From Minicystis rosea (GTDB lineage: Bacteria > Myxococcota_A > Polyangia > Polyangiales > Polyangiaceae), in the NCBI GenBank assembly GCA_001931535.1, contig CP016211.1, forward strand, positions 8,045,703-8,109,702: a stretch of 64,000 nucleotides of DNA, written 5' to 3'. Under the pieces are notes generated by a model. That model was not told the origin of the DNA. It saw only the letters and a program-made list of their open reading frames with translations, and searched no databases. The position numbers and the translations under genes are program-made. Below, in pieces: positions 32,300 through 41,908 of the stretch (position 1 is the stretch's first letter; every line of letters begins with the position of its first letter).

Positions 32300-35200
32300 A
32301 TGCAAGAGCGGATCGTCATTCTCGGCGGCGGCATTGCGGCGCTCACGGCCGCGTTCGAGCTCACGAGCGAGCCTCAATGGAAGCGGCGCCGATCGATTAC
32401 CATTTACCAGATGGGCCATCGGCTCGGCGGCAAGGGCGCCAGCGGGCGGAACCGCGAAAAGCACAATCGCATCGAGGAGCACGGGCTCCACCTCTTTTAT
32501 GGCTTCTACGAGAATGCCTTTCACCTGATGCGTCGCTGCTACACCGAGCTCGGCCGCCCCGCGGACGCGCCGCTCGCGACCGTGGAGGAGGCGTTCAAGC
32601 CTCATTCCCTGGTGGTCTTCGAAGATCGTATCCGCGGCCGCTGGCAGCACCAACCCCTGCTCTTCCCGCGCAACGAAGGTGTCCCCGGCACGCGCGCTCC
32701 CTTGCCCACGCCGGCGGAGCTCGTGCCGCGCATGATGCGGTATCTGGTGGAGCTCTACGACGAGCAGATCGCTTTGCGCGAGGGCACGCGGGACCATGCC
32801 GATCTCGGGCTCTCCGAGGAGGCTTGGGACGCGCTCCCCCGCGGGGCCGAGCGCGATCTCTTGGTGATTCGCCTGCTGCGGAAGACCGCCGCGGCGCTGG
32901 CCGAGGAGATGGGGAGTCTGCTCGCGCGGCGCGACGAAGGACGCGCGCGGGCGCTCAAGGATACGATCCTCGATCGCCTCATCGCCTGTTCGAGCCGCGT
33001 GCGCGCCCTCGCGGCCCCGCTGCTCGAGGACAGCCCCGATCTGCGCATGGCGTGGACCGCGGCCGACGTCACCCTCACCATGATTCGCGGGATGATCGCC
33101 GAGGGCCTCGTCGATCGCGCGAACGTCGATTGGCTCGCGCTGGATCACGAGGACTTCCGCGCCTGGCTGCGGCGGCACGGCGCTTCGGAGGACGCGGCCA
33201 ACGCGGCCTCGGTGTGCGGTGTTTACGCGGGCGCCTACAGCGCGGGCCGGGAGATCGGCGCGGGCACGGCGCTCCATTGGACGCTGCGCATGCTGTTCAC
33301 CTATCGAGGGTCGATCTTCTACAAGATGCAAGCGGGCATGGGAGACGTGGTGTTCGCGCCGCTCTATCAAGTCCTCCGCGCGCGGGGCGTGCGTTTCCGC
33401 TTCTTCCACCGGCTCGATCGACTCCGCCTCTCGGCCGGACGAACGCGCGTCGAGGCCATCGAGATGGGGCAGCAAATCGTGCCTCGATCGGGCGAATACC
33501 ATCCTCTCGTGGATGTCGAGGGGCTCCCTTCTTGGCCGAGCGAGCCTCTCTACGATCAGCTCGAAGGCGGCGACGAGCTCCGTTCGAGCGGCGAGAGCTT
33601 GGAGGACTTCGGGACCCGTTGGGCCGATCGCGGCGGCCCGATCACGCTGCGGGCGGGGCGCGATTTCGATCGGGTGATCCTCGGCATCGGGCTCGGGGCC
33701 GTGCCCGCGGTGTGCGGAGAGCTGATGGAGGACGAGGGCAATCCGCGCTTCGCCGCCATGGTGCGATCCATCCAAACCACCCAGACGGCGTCGGTGCAGC
33801 TCTGGATGAAACCGGATCTCCGCGAGACCGGATTTCCCCTGCCCCCGCCGGTGATGATTCCGTATGCCGATCCACTCGATACGTGGTGCGACATGAGCCA
33901 TCTCCTTCGGCGCGAGTCGTTCCCCGCGGGCGCGCGGCCGGGGAGCTGCGCTTATCTCACGGCCGCCATGCCCGACGACGGGCCCACGCCGCGCACGCGG
34001 GAAGAGGCGCGCGGCTACGGGGAGCGGCAACATCGGCGGATCGCGGGGCTCGCGGCGGGGTTTCTCCGTGACTCGGCCTCTCATCTTTGGCCCGCCATCT
34101 CGAAGGGGACCGCGCTCGATCTCGAGACGCTCTGGGGGGAAGACGGCAGCTCGGGAGAAGAGCGTTTGGCGTGGCAGCACGTGAGCGCCATGCACCATCC
34201 CTCCGATCGATATGTGCTCTCGGTCCGCGGGAGCACCCGTGATCGCTTGGGCGCCGAGGATTCGGGCTACGACAACCTCACCCTCTGCGGTGATTGGGTG
34301 ATGAACCCGATGAACCTGGGGTGCGTGGAGGGCGCCACCATGTCGGGGATGCAGGCCGCCCGCGCGCTGGGCGTGGAGCTCACGATCCACGACGATTGGC
34401 TGAGCGCGCGTGAGGGTCGCAAGCCGAAGGCGCCGAGGGCCTATGTCGAACGCGGCTTCAACGAGAGCACGGCGCCGCCGTACCAGGCGAGCGACGTGGC
34501 CATGTACACGGCGGTGTTGCCGGCGGATCCGGCGCGGCTTCGCGACCTCGTCGATCGCCACCTCAACCTCGGTGACGAGAAGGTCTATCTGCCGCTCGGG
34601 CCTTTCACGCTCTTCTATGCACAGGATACGCGGGCGCTCTCGTCCGCCGACGTGCCCGGTCACGTCCCCGAGCGCGATTTCGGCTTCATGATCCCGGTGG
34701 CCTCCTGCACCCGCGATCGGGGGCGCCTGCGCGTGGATGGGATTGCCGTGTACATGCCTTTCCTCTGGGTGGATTTGGGCGCCGCCGTGTACGGCGGACG
34801 GGAGGTGTTGGGTTTCCCCAAGGGCCTCGCGCACCTGGATTTCCCGGTGGATCCCGATCACGATGGCACGCTGCGCGTGCGCACGCTGATTCCACCGCTG
34901 GGACGAGCGGGCCACCGAGGCGAGCCTTGGCGCGAGGTGACGCTGGTCGAGGCGCAGATGCCGCGGCAGAGGTCCGATGAGCAAGAGGAGAACGCGCCGC
35001 AAACCTCTCTGCTGGAGACGCTGGCGGCGGGGGTGCGCGGAGAATGGTTGAGGCGCTCCGGGCTCGATCGAACGGGGCAAATCGAGGTGCTCCGCGCGAT
35101 CGGGCGGACGCTGCGATCGGGTGTCGTGAACATGGTTTTCCTCAAGCAATATCGCGATGCCCAAGAGCCCGGGCGCGCCTGCTATCAGGCCATCGTCGAG

Positions 35201-35497
35201 GCGACCTGCGCCCGCCGGGGGAAGCCGCGGGAGACGGCGCTGTTGCCGAGAGGCTCACGTGTGTCGGTGCATCGGGACAGCGGTCTCGCGGACGCGCTCG
35301 GCCTGCGCGGTGAGGTCACGGAGAGGTCGGGCACATCCATGATCACGGCCTCGGCGGCGGCGGCGTTCTACATGGACTTCGATTTCACGCTCGGGGCCGG
35401 AGAGGTGGTGTGGTCGAGCGAGGCCACGCGCGAGCGGAGGGAAGAGGCGATGAGCGATGTCGTGGAGATGATGCGGCCGCTGCGCATCAGCGCTTGA
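32300..35497 (+). CDS. FAD-dependent oxidoreductase fused to acetoacetate decarboxylase-like domain
   Basis: A 1065-residue fusion. Residues 1 to about 720 form an amine-oxidase/phytoene-desaturase-like flavoprotein: FAD motif 'IVILGGGIAALTAAFELT', 'GHRLGGKGASGRN', 'EEHGLHLFYGFYENAF', and the C-terminal FAD segment 'LTLCGDWVMNPMNLGCVEGA'. From about 730 an acetoacetate decarboxylase-like domain follows ('VYLPLGPFTLFYAQ', 'FGFMIPVASCTRDRGRLRVD', 'AAVYGGREVLGFPKGLAHLD'). In ADC the Schiff-base Lys is followed by a second Lys; here the pair reads Lys-Gly, so the catalytic Lys may stay but its partner is lost. The fusion suggests two steps on one small molecule. Start at 32300; the codon upstream at 32180 is less likely. 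Confidence 0.8.
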   Translation: MQERIVILGGGIAALTAAFELTSEPQWKRRRSITIYQMGHRLGGKGASGRNREKHNRIEEHGLHLFYGFYENAFHLMRRCYTELGRPADAPLATVEEAFKPHSLVVFEDRIRGRWQHQPLLFPRNEGVPGTRAPLPTPAELVPRMMRYLVELYDEQIALREGTRDHADLGLSEEAWDALPRGAERDLLVIRLLRKTAAALAEEMGSLLARRDEGRARALKDTILDRLIACSSRVRALAAPLLEDSPDLRMAWTAADVTLTMIRGMIAEGLVDRANVDWLALDHEDFRAWLRRHGASEDAANAASVCGVYAGAYSAGREIGAGTALHWTLRMLFTYRGSIFYKMQAGMGDVVFAPLYQVLRARGVRFRFFHRLDRLRLSAGRTRVEAIEMGQQIVPRSGEYHPLVDVEGLPSWPSEPLYDQLEGGDELRSSGESLEDFGTRWADRGGPITLRAGRDFDRVILGIGLGAVPAVCGELMEDEGNPRFAAMVRSIQTTQTASVQLWMKPDLRETGFPLPPPVMIPYADPLDTWCDMSHLLRRESFPAGARPGSCAYLTAAMPDDGPTPRTREEARGYGERQHRRIAGLAAGFLRDSASHLWPAISKGTALDLETLWGEDGSSGEERLAWQHVSAMHHPSDRYVLSVRGSTRDRLGAEDSGYDNLTLCGDWVMNPMNLGCVEGATMSGMQAARALGVELTIHDDWLSAREGRKPKAPRAYVERGFNESTAPPYQASDVAMYTAVLPADPARLRDLVDRHLNLGDEKVYLPLGPFTLFYAQDTRALSSADVPGHVPERDFGFMIPVASCTRDRGRLRVDGIAVYMPFLWVDLGAAVYGGREVLGFPKGLAHLDFPVDPDHDGTLRVRTLIPPLGRAGHRGEPWREVTLVEAQMPRQRSDEQEENAPQTSLLETLAAGVRGEWLRRSGLDRTGQIEVLRAIGRTLRSGVVNMVFLKQYRDAQEPGRACYQAIVEATCARRGKPRETALLPRGSRVSVHRDSGLADALGLRGEVTERSGTSMITASAAAAFYMDFDFTLGAGEVVWSSEATRERREEAMSDVVEMMRPLRISA

Positions 35498-37588
35498 TCA
35501 GGGGGCGCTGTACACCCAGTAGTGGAAGGAGCCGAAGTGCGCGGGTTCGCCGGCCGCGGCCTGCCCGCGGGCGGTGATGGTGAGCTCGATGGGCTTGCCG
35601 CCGAGGTCCGCGGGGAGCGCGAGGGAGTGATCGGCGAACGTTCCGTCGCCGGGGAGCGTGATGGCTCCGAGGGCGCGGCCCGAGGCTTCCACGGCGAGAT
35701 CCATCGGCCACTCGGCGTCCACGCGCATCACGAGGGTCGCGGGTTTGCCGGCCGGCCACGCGACGCGGAACGCGTCCCGAGCGCGGTTCACGCGACCGCC
35801 GTCGGCCACGAGGCGGCCGCCGAGGAGGGCCATGCGGACGTGGTTATCGACGTCCCAAGATTGTTTGAGCTCAAACGAATGTGCCGTCTCCGACTCGACG
35901 TCGGAGACGTCCACCTCGTCGGCGAGCACGAGCCCTTCGGGCGGATGCGCGGGCGAGGCGCCGGAGCCGAGCAGATCCCAGCGCGCTTCGTAGGCGACCA
36001 TCGTGGGACCGCCGAGGATCGATTGCTCGATGACGGTGGCCTCGGTGAGCACGCGGCCGAGGACGGGTGGGCAGGCCATCCACTGCGGGTAGACGATGAA
36101 GTGCGTGGGCAGACGATCGCGCGGGGACTTCTCGTAGTGCTCGAAGCGCGAGCCGGCGCCGGCGACCCAATGGCGTGCTTCGCCTTCGGTGGTGAGGCCG
36201 ACGACGTCGAAGGTGCGGCGCTCGCTCAAGTAGGCGATGGCGCCGGTGTCGTTGACGCCGACGCGCGCATCCGCGGGGAGGTTGGCTTTGGCCCAGCGAC
36301 CGAGGGTGACTTGCTGCTTGTCGATGGCGCTCGCCGATTGCGCGAGATCGCGCACCGCCACCGGGAGCCGCATGGCGAGACAGCCCGCGCACGCGCCCGC
36401 GATGAGCGGCGTGACGAAGCCGAGCCGCGGCGAGAGGCGGCGCAGGAGGTCACCGATCTCGCGCGCGAGACAACCGACGAGCACGAAGAGCGCGCCCGCG
36501 AACGGCCACACGTAACGGATGCGGTTCCAGAGGAAGCTCAGGTACGTGCACGGGGCCAGCGCGCCGAGGGCGACGAGGCCGACGAAGAGCGCATGAAGCG
36601 GGAGCTTGCGGCGCGCGCCCGCGATGGGGAGCGCGATCGCGCCGAGCAGAAGCGGAATGCTCGCGTGCTCGGGGAGGAAGATCCACGTCCACTCGCCGCC
36701 GTTCAGGAGGCTCGTGACGAGCACGCGCGCGTTGTAGGCCGTGAGCGCGACGACGGTGGCCGCGCTGTAGTACGGGTTGCCGATGGCCCACTTCACCTGC
36801 GCCGTCGCCGAGCCCGCGTGGCCCGCGCCGACGAGGTTGACGAGTGGAACGATGAGCGGCCCCACGAGCGGCGCGAGCGCGAGGAAGCGACGCGCGCGCG
36901 CGCCCTCGGGCGGCCGCAAAGCGAGGGCCACGGCGACGAGGAGCGAGACGAGCGCGCCCTCGGGCCGAATCAACGGGGCCAGGATGGCAGCGGCGAGCAG
37001 CGCGCGAATCGAGGGCGGATCCGTCCCTTCTTCGGGCTCGGCGTAGGCGGCGGCGAGGCGCGCGCCGCGCAGCACGATCCAGGCGAGCGCCATGGTCTCC
37101 ATGCCGCTCCACGCGAACCACGCGAACGCGGGAAAGAGCGCGCTCATGGCCGCAGAGCCCCACGCCGCCGCGCGGCCGGCGAGGCGGCGCGTGACACGAA
37201 AGACCTCGACCGCGAGCGCGGCATGCGCGAGGCCACCGAAGAGCCACGAGGCCCAGAGCAGGCCTGTTCCACGCAGGCCGAGCGCATGAAAGGGCGCGAG
37301 GAGGATGGGCCAGATCAGGCTGGTGGCGCCGCTCGAATAGCCCTCTCCGGGGACGTACGAGAAGAAGTGTCCCTCCGCGAGGCGACGCGCGAACGTGAGA
37401 TGAATGAAGGCATCGTCGAGCGGCGCAGCCGGGCCGCCGGCCGCGTGAAGGATGCCGCGGATGCAGTACGCACCGAGGACGGCGCTGACGGCGAGCGCGG
37501 GCACGTAAGGCCCGAGGCGCGCGGCCGCGCGATGCAGGAGCCCTTCGCGCGCGCTCCTCGCAGGGCTCGCGTGTGCTTCCTGGCTCAC
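35498..37588 (-). CDS. Polytopic membrane protein, ArnT/mannosyltransferase-like (GT-C type)
   Basis: A 696-residue protein. About ten hydrophobic helices fill the first 480 residues ('YVPALAVSAVLGAYCIRGIL', 'AAWGSAAMSALFPAFAWFAW', 'VGPLIVPLVNLVGAG'). A C-terminal soluble part with beta structure follows, from 'RWAKANLPADARVGVNDTGA' onward. 'PLDDAFIHLTFARRLAEG' near the first loop has the acidic pair expected of GT-C glycosyltransferases that use lipid-linked sugars. Start chosen as GTG at 37588, just after the preceding gene's stop; the reading frame upstream is Arg-rich and unlikely. It lies 15 bases after a small lipoprotein gene. Sugar and acceptor unknown. Confidence 0.7.
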   Translation of the reverse strand: MSQEAHASPARSAREGLLHRAAARLGPYVPALAVSAVLGAYCIRGILHAAGGPAAPLDDAFIHLTFARRLAEGHFFSYVPGEGYSSGATSLIWPILLAPFHALGLRGTGLLWASWLFGGLAHAALAVEVFRVTRRLAGRAAAWGSAAMSALFPAFAWFAWSGMETMALAWIVLRGARLAAAYAEPEEGTDPPSIRALLAAAILAPLIRPEGALVSLLVAVALALRPPEGARARRFLALAPLVGPLIVPLVNLVGAGHAGSATAQVKWAIGNPYYSAATVVALTAYNARVLVTSLLNGGEWTWIFLPEHASIPLLLGAIALPIAGARRKLPLHALFVGLVALGALAPCTYLSFLWNRIRYVWPFAGALFVLVGCLAREIGDLLRRLSPRLGFVTPLIAGACAGCLAMRLPVAVRDLAQSASAIDKQQVTLGRWAKANLPADARVGVNDTGAIAYLSERRTFDVVGLTTEGEARHWVAGAGSRFEHYEKSPRDRLPTHFIVYPQWMACPPVLGRVLTEATVIEQSILGGPTMVAYEARWDLLGSGASPAHPPEGLVLADEVDVSDVESETAHSFELKQSWDVDNHVRMALLGGRLVADGGRVNRARDAFRVAWPAGKPATLVMRVDAEWPMDLAVEASGRALGAITLPGDGTFADHSLALPADLGGKPIELTITARGQAAAGEPAHFGSFHYWVYSAP

Positions 37589-37602
37589 TTCGGGGAAGAG
37601 CC

Positions 37603-38118
37603 CTACTTGGTCTTCTTGGCCGGCTCGGCGGGCTTGGCCGGCTCGGCGGCCTTCGCGGGCGGAGCGCCGGCGTCGGCATCGGGTGCGCTGTCGCCGCCGC
37701 CGTAAACGTCTTTGTTGAGATCGACGAGCGCGTCGTCGAGGCGCTGCTTCTCGTCCACCGTGAGGCCGCCCGGCGTCTCCTTCTCGATGGCGCGCGCGAT
37801 GCCGAGCCAATAACGCGCGTTGGATCGGTAGGACACCTTGGGGTCGGCGACCGCCGTGCCCGCGTTCGCCAGCGAAGCGAGGCGGTAATCGGTCATGCCG
37901 CGCGAGTACGCGTACTGCGCGTGCTCGCCGGTCGAGAACGAGTCGACATCGGGCTCGAGGACGCGGAACAGCGCCAGCGCGGCCTCGTACTCGTTGTGAT
38001 CGTAATGCGCGCGGGCGCGCTCGAGGTCTTGCCGATACGTGGCGCAGCCCACCGCGGCAACGGAGCCAGCAATGGCAAAGAGCAGGACCGGGACGAGCAG
38101 GCTCATGGGACGCCGCAT
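37603..38118 (-). CDS. Small TPR-like lipoprotein
   Basis: A 171-residue protein with lipobox 'AAVGC' (Cys25), then helical repeats resembling TPR ('RARAHYDHNEYEAALALFRV', 'EHAQYAYSRGMTDYRLA', 'SNARYWLGIARAIE') and a C-terminal Pro/Ala/Lys-rich tail ('AEPAKPAEPAKKTK') that may contact the cell wall or membrane. No named family recognised. It precedes the GT-C-like gene by 15 bases on the same strand, so the two form an operon. A role as a scaffold for envelope glycosylation is possible but unproven. Confidence 0.7.
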   Translation of the reverse strand: MRRPMSLLVPVLLFAIAGSVAAVGCATYRQDLERARAHYDHNEYEAALALFRVLEPDVDSFSTGEHAQYAYSRGMTDYRLASLANAGTAVADPKVSYRSNARYWLGIARAIEKETPGGLTVDEKQRLDDALVDLNKDVYGGGDSAPDADAGAPPAKAAEPAKPAEPAKKTK

Positions 38119-38237
38119 GGGTGCGAGGCTAGCGCCCGCACCTCAGGGCGATCAAGCCCAACGTGCCGATCGCCGGTCCGCCGTTCTGGTGGGCGTGCTC
38201 AGCAGCGTGTTACGGTCCGCGACCGTTCTGACCAGCT

Positions 38238-38242
38238 GGAGG
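38238..38242 (+). promoter_or_regulatory. Ribosome-binding site before a GTG start
   Basis: GGAGG, seven bases before the GTG at 38250. It supports this non-ATG start for the SBBP lipoprotein. Confidence 0.6.
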
Positions 38243-38249
38243 ATCCCTG

Positions 38250-40028
38250 GTGACTCATCGCTCTGATCGCACCTCCAACATCGCTCGTTTTAGGCGCGCG
38301 ATCACCACCTTGGCGGTGGCAACAGTCGCGTGCATGAGCTTGCAGTGTGGTCTGGTTCTCGGGCTCGACCAATTCTACGAGTGTCCCCAGGATCCAAGGT
38401 GTCCCAACACCGACGCAGGCACAGGCGGCGGCCCGGCGGAGCCAAGTTGCTCGGACGGCAAGAAGAACGGGGACGAGACCGACACCGATTGCGGCGGCTC
38501 GTGCACAACGAAGTGTACGGCGATGCAGGGGTGCGGGTTTGGAACCGATTGCGCCAGCAAAGTCTGTAGCGCGGGTCTGTGCTTGGCACCGGCGTGTGAT
38601 GACAAAGTGCAGAATGGCCTCGAGTCCGATACGGACTGCGGCGCCACCTGCATGCCGTGCCAAGTGGGAAAGCACTGTGCCACCGGGGCCGACTGCGCCA
38701 GCGACGTGTGTTTGGACTTGGTCTGCGCCGACAATTACGTTTGGGCCAATCTGTACGGAAACTCCAACGCATCGACGATGGGCATCGCCGTCGACGCGCA
38801 GGGGAATGTGGCGGTCGCCGGCTCATTCAGCGGCACGATCGATTTCGGCGGTGGTTCGATCGCGAGCAAGGGCTCCGATGATTTCTTCGTCGCCAAGCTT
38901 GGTCCCGGCGGGGAACATCAATGGAGCAAAGGCTACGGCAACTCCGGTGATCAGTTCATCATTTCACTCTCGGGCAATTCGATCGGTGACGTGGCCTTCG
39001 CCGGCAATTTCACCAACACCATCGACTTCGGCGGCGGCCCGCTCACCTCTCAAGGCGATCCATTTTTCGGCGACACCTTCGTGGTCAAGCTCAACGCCGA
39101 TGGTAGCCACTCCTGGAGCAAAGCGTTTCACAGCTCGACGTCGTACGCCAACATCGCCGGCGTCAACATCGACACGGCAGGCGACACGATCGTTGTGGGG
39201 GAGTTCTCCGGCTCGCTTGCTCTAGGCACACCAGCGCTCATCGAGCAAGGTGGAAAGGGCGATGTTTTCGTCGCCAAGTTCGACGCGTCGGGAAGCCACT
39301 CGTGGAGCGCTCGATTTGGCGACGCTGCGGCCGAACAAGCAGCGTCCAGCGTCGCCGTCGACTCGGCCGGCAATGTGCTCGTCGCCGGAGTCTTCTCTGG
39401 AACGATCGATTTCGGCGGTGGTCCACTGACGAGCAGCGGCAAGGACGTCTTTCTAGCGAAGCTCAGCCCGTCAGGTGCTCACATCTGGAGCCGTGCGTTC
39501 ACGGGGTTCAGCACCAAGACACTCGTTCTCATCCACGTGGCAACGGACGTGACAGGCAACATCGTTGTCTCGGGCTCATTCGGCGGAACGGTCGATTTCG
39601 GGGGCGGGCCTCTCGCCGGCGTGGGCGGTCAGGACATCTTCGTTGCCAAGCTCGATCCTTCCGGTACCCACATGTGGAGCAAACGATTCGGCGACACCCA
39701 GGATCAGACTGCCATTGCCACGACGGACCCGGCGGGGAATGTCATTCTCGCCGGCTCGTGCGCGGGGACCGTAGACTTCGGCGGCGGCGCGTTGACGAGC
39801 GCTGGCGACCGAGACGTGATCGTCGCCAAGCTCGACGCCGGCGGCTCTCATGTGTGGAGCCATCGTTACGGCGACGCAAACGCTCAATACGGCAGCAACG
39901 TTGCGGGTGCGACGACGGGAACCGTGTACCTCGCCGGTTTCGTAGAGGGCACGATTGATCTCGGAGCTGGTCCCATCACCGCGGTTGGCGAAAATAATGC
40001 CCTTCTGGCCAAGCTGTTGGTTCCCTAG
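38250..40028 (+). CDS. SBBP-repeat beta-propeller lipoprotein
   Basis: A 592-residue protein with a GTG start and a GGAGG site. A lipoprotein-type signal peptide is present, with Cys28 ('TVAC') or Cys33 ('SLQC') as the lipid acceptor. Two Cys-rich units follow ('CSDGKKNGDETDTDCGG', 'CDDKVQNGLESDTDCGATC'), a pattern common in secreted myxobacterial proteins. From about residue 160 there are some seven SBBP-type repeats of 45-50 residues, each containing a 'GNVxVAGxFxGTIDFGGGxL' core and an 'FVAKLxxxGxHxWSK' tail. These should close a propeller. Base composition is a little lower in GC than the neighbours. It lies alone on its strand. Binding partner unknown. Confidence 0.85.
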   Translation: MTHRSDRTSNIARFRRAITTLAVATVACMSLQCGLVLGLDQFYECPQDPRCPNTDAGTGGGPAEPSCSDGKKNGDETDTDCGGSCTTKCTAMQGCGFGTDCASKVCSAGLCLAPACDDKVQNGLESDTDCGATCMPCQVGKHCATGADCASDVCLDLVCADNYVWANLYGNSNASTMGIAVDAQGNVAVAGSFSGTIDFGGGSIASKGSDDFFVAKLGPGGEHQWSKGYGNSGDQFIISLSGNSIGDVAFAGNFTNTIDFGGGPLTSQGDPFFGDTFVVKLNADGSHSWSKAFHSSTSYANIAGVNIDTAGDTIVVGEFSGSLALGTPALIEQGGKGDVFVAKFDASGSHSWSARFGDAAAEQAASSVAVDSAGNVLVAGVFSGTIDFGGGPLTSSGKDVFLAKLSPSGAHIWSRAFTGFSTKTLVLIHVATDVTGNIVVSGSFGGTVDFGGGPLAGVGGQDIFVAKLDPSGTHMWSKRFGDTQDQTAIATTDPAGNVILAGSCAGTVDFGGGALTSAGDRDVIVAKLDAGGSHVWSHRYGDANAQYGSNVAGATTGTVYLAGFVEGTIDLGAGPITAVGENNALLAKLLVP

Positions 40029-40100
40029 CCGCTAGACTCTCGGGCATCCGCATGGATGCCGGCTCGGGTGGCGACACCGAAAGGTTCAGCCCGCCTGCGC

Positions 40101-41807
40101 CTACTCGTGCACCACCAGATACGACACCATCACGATGTTGCCCGAGCCGTCCGGCGGCGCGGCGTTCTTGTACAGGCCTCGATAGGAGATGGTCGCGGTC
40201 TCGCCGGGCTTCACGTCGGCCGTCACGTCCTGCACCCACGGGTCCACTTGCTGGCCGGGGCACCAGCCGCCGCGGCCGTACCACCAGGTGCCGGCTTGGT
40301 TCGGGGTCATGCCCTTGTCGACGTTGGGCACGCACTTGTTCGAGGTGCCGGCGTTGGGGAACTCGTGTTTGTAGGCCTTCTCGTTGATGGTGAATTCGTG
40401 CTGGTGATTGCAGAACTCGGAGCAATTGTTGGTGGCGCCGCCGTGGCCGGTGATGATGGTGAAGAGCTCGACCTTCTTGGCCGTGGCGGGGATGGGCACG
40501 TCGATGGGCGCGTAGCTCGCGTTGTACATCGACCCGAAATCGCCGCCGGCGAAGAGGAACGTCGAGGTCGTGGGGCGCATGCCCTTCTTTTGGTTGGAGA
40601 AGCGGAGTGACAGCTTGGTGGCCGTGGGCTGCTTGTTCCACTCGGGGGCGAAGGACCAACGGAACGTGTGCTCGCCGCCGGAAGCCAGGATGGGGAGCAT
40701 GTCCGAAGCGTCGACCACCCAATGCGTCTCGCGGTGATAAGAGGTGATGAAGCGGGCCAATTCGACTTGGTGATCGAGATCGTCGGCGAGGAGGAACGAA
40801 GCGATGTAATCCCACGCGCCGCAGTTGCCGAGCTCGACGTCCTCCGGGTTCGGGCACTGCTGCGTGACCTCGATCTCCAGGGTATCGAAGCCGGCCATCG
40901 CGGCGGCGGCCGGGAGCGTGACCTTGGTGTCGGCGTACTCCTCCAGCGTCTCGCCCTTCCACAGATCGACCACGGTCGCACCATCGGTGTCGAGCCGGTC
41001 GAGGACGTCGTTCTGGGCGTTCTGATAAAGAGGCTCGTTGGCCGCATAGGCGAGGTTCGATTTGAACGGCCAAGTCATGATGCTGTTGTCGACCCGGGCG
41101 ACGTCGGCCAAAGAGCCGGCCCCGCGGATCGTCTGACGGCGATCGATGCCGAACCCGATGCGGCCGATGGAGCCGAGCGTGGTGGTGAGCCAACCGCCGA
41201 GCTCGGTGGCCGGTTTGGCGATCACGTGCACACGGTCTTTCCATTGGGCATTGTCCGCCGCGGCGAGGCTCCCCACCACCTTCGTCACGCGCGCTTGCAT
41301 GGCTTGGATGTTGGCCGTGGCCGCGGCCGCATCCTTCGTGCGCGAGACGAAGAAGTAATGAACGTTCTTGGGCGACTTCGTCAAAAGCGTCCGGAGGTCG
41401 TTCTCTTTCTCCCAGATGGAGGTGGTATCGGCGTCGGACACCGGGATGACGTCGGGGATGAATTGATAGGTGTCGCAGCCGGAGAAGCGCTGTTTGAAGT
41501 GGAACGAGGTGCCGTCGGCGAGATCGATGGTGAAGTCGTCGGCGAGCTCGCCGCGATGGGTGCCATAAGGGCCGGTCGCGAACGGGCGCGAAGGGAGGCT
41601 CAAGGCCTGGCAGGCCAGCGTGGGATCGGGGCCGCCGCCGCCCGATCCGCCCGTGCCGGTGCCGCCGGTGCCACCACCGCTGCCGCTGCTCGATGACGTG
41701 CTCGCCGTCGTCGGCTGCTCGTTGCTCGACGAGCATGCGGGCGCGGCCATGGCGGCGACGACGGGGATGGCGAGGATGGGAAAGAGATGAAGCGAGGTGC
41801 GGCCCAT
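40101..41807 (-). CDS. Peptide-N-glycosidase F-like lipoprotein
   Basis: A 568-residue lipoprotein (lipobox 'MAAPAC', Cys25) with the Ser/Gly tether 'SSSSGSGGGTGGTGTGGSGG'. The body resembles PNGase F domains: 'CGAWDYIASFLLADDLDHQV', 'ELARFITSYHRETHWVVDAS', then 'ITGHGGATNNCSEFCNHQHE' and 'AGTWWYGRGGWCPGQ', with paired Cys. PNGase F cleaves N-glycans from Asn; bacterial homologues are secreted and release host or prey glycans. The three acidic catalytic residues could not be mapped with certainty, so activity is not proven. It is transcribed away from an MFS transporter gene 102 bases distant. Confidence 0.75.
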   Translation of the reverse strand: MGRTSLHLFPILAIPVVAAMAAPACSSSNEQPTTASTSSSSGSGGGTGGTGTGGSGGGGPDPTLACQALSLPSRPFATGPYGTHRGELADDFTIDLADGTSFHFKQRFSGCDTYQFIPDVIPVSDADTTSIWEKENDLRTLLTKSPKNVHYFFVSRTKDAAAATANIQAMQARVTKVVGSLAAADNAQWKDRVHVIAKPATELGGWLTTTLGSIGRIGFGIDRRQTIRGAGSLADVARVDNSIMTWPFKSNLAYAANEPLYQNAQNDVLDRLDTDGATVVDLWKGETLEEYADTKVTLPAAAAMAGFDTLEIEVTQQCPNPEDVELGNCGAWDYIASFLLADDLDHQVELARFITSYHRETHWVVDASDMLPILASGGEHTFRWSFAPEWNKQPTATKLSLRFSNQKKGMRPTTSTFLFAGGDFGSMYNASYAPIDVPIPATAKKVELFTIITGHGGATNNCSEFCNHQHEFTINEKAYKHEFPNAGTSNKCVPNVDKGMTPNQAGTWWYGRGGWCPGQQVDPWVQDVTADVKPGETATISYRGLYKNAAPPDGSGNIVMVSYLVVHE

Positions 41808-41908
41808 GAGAATGTTCTATCGGGTTCCCGCGCCGGGGGGAATCGGGCGCACGGGGGCAGCGCACGGTCGTGTGCCGCCGCACTGTCGAATTCGGCTACC
41901 GTGCGCCG

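Noticed and set aside
32222..35164. A 980-residue open frame on the minus strand opposite the fusion gene
   Set aside because: It is Arg/His-rich without any domain, and is the antisense shadow of a real gene in GC-rich DNA with strong third-position bias.
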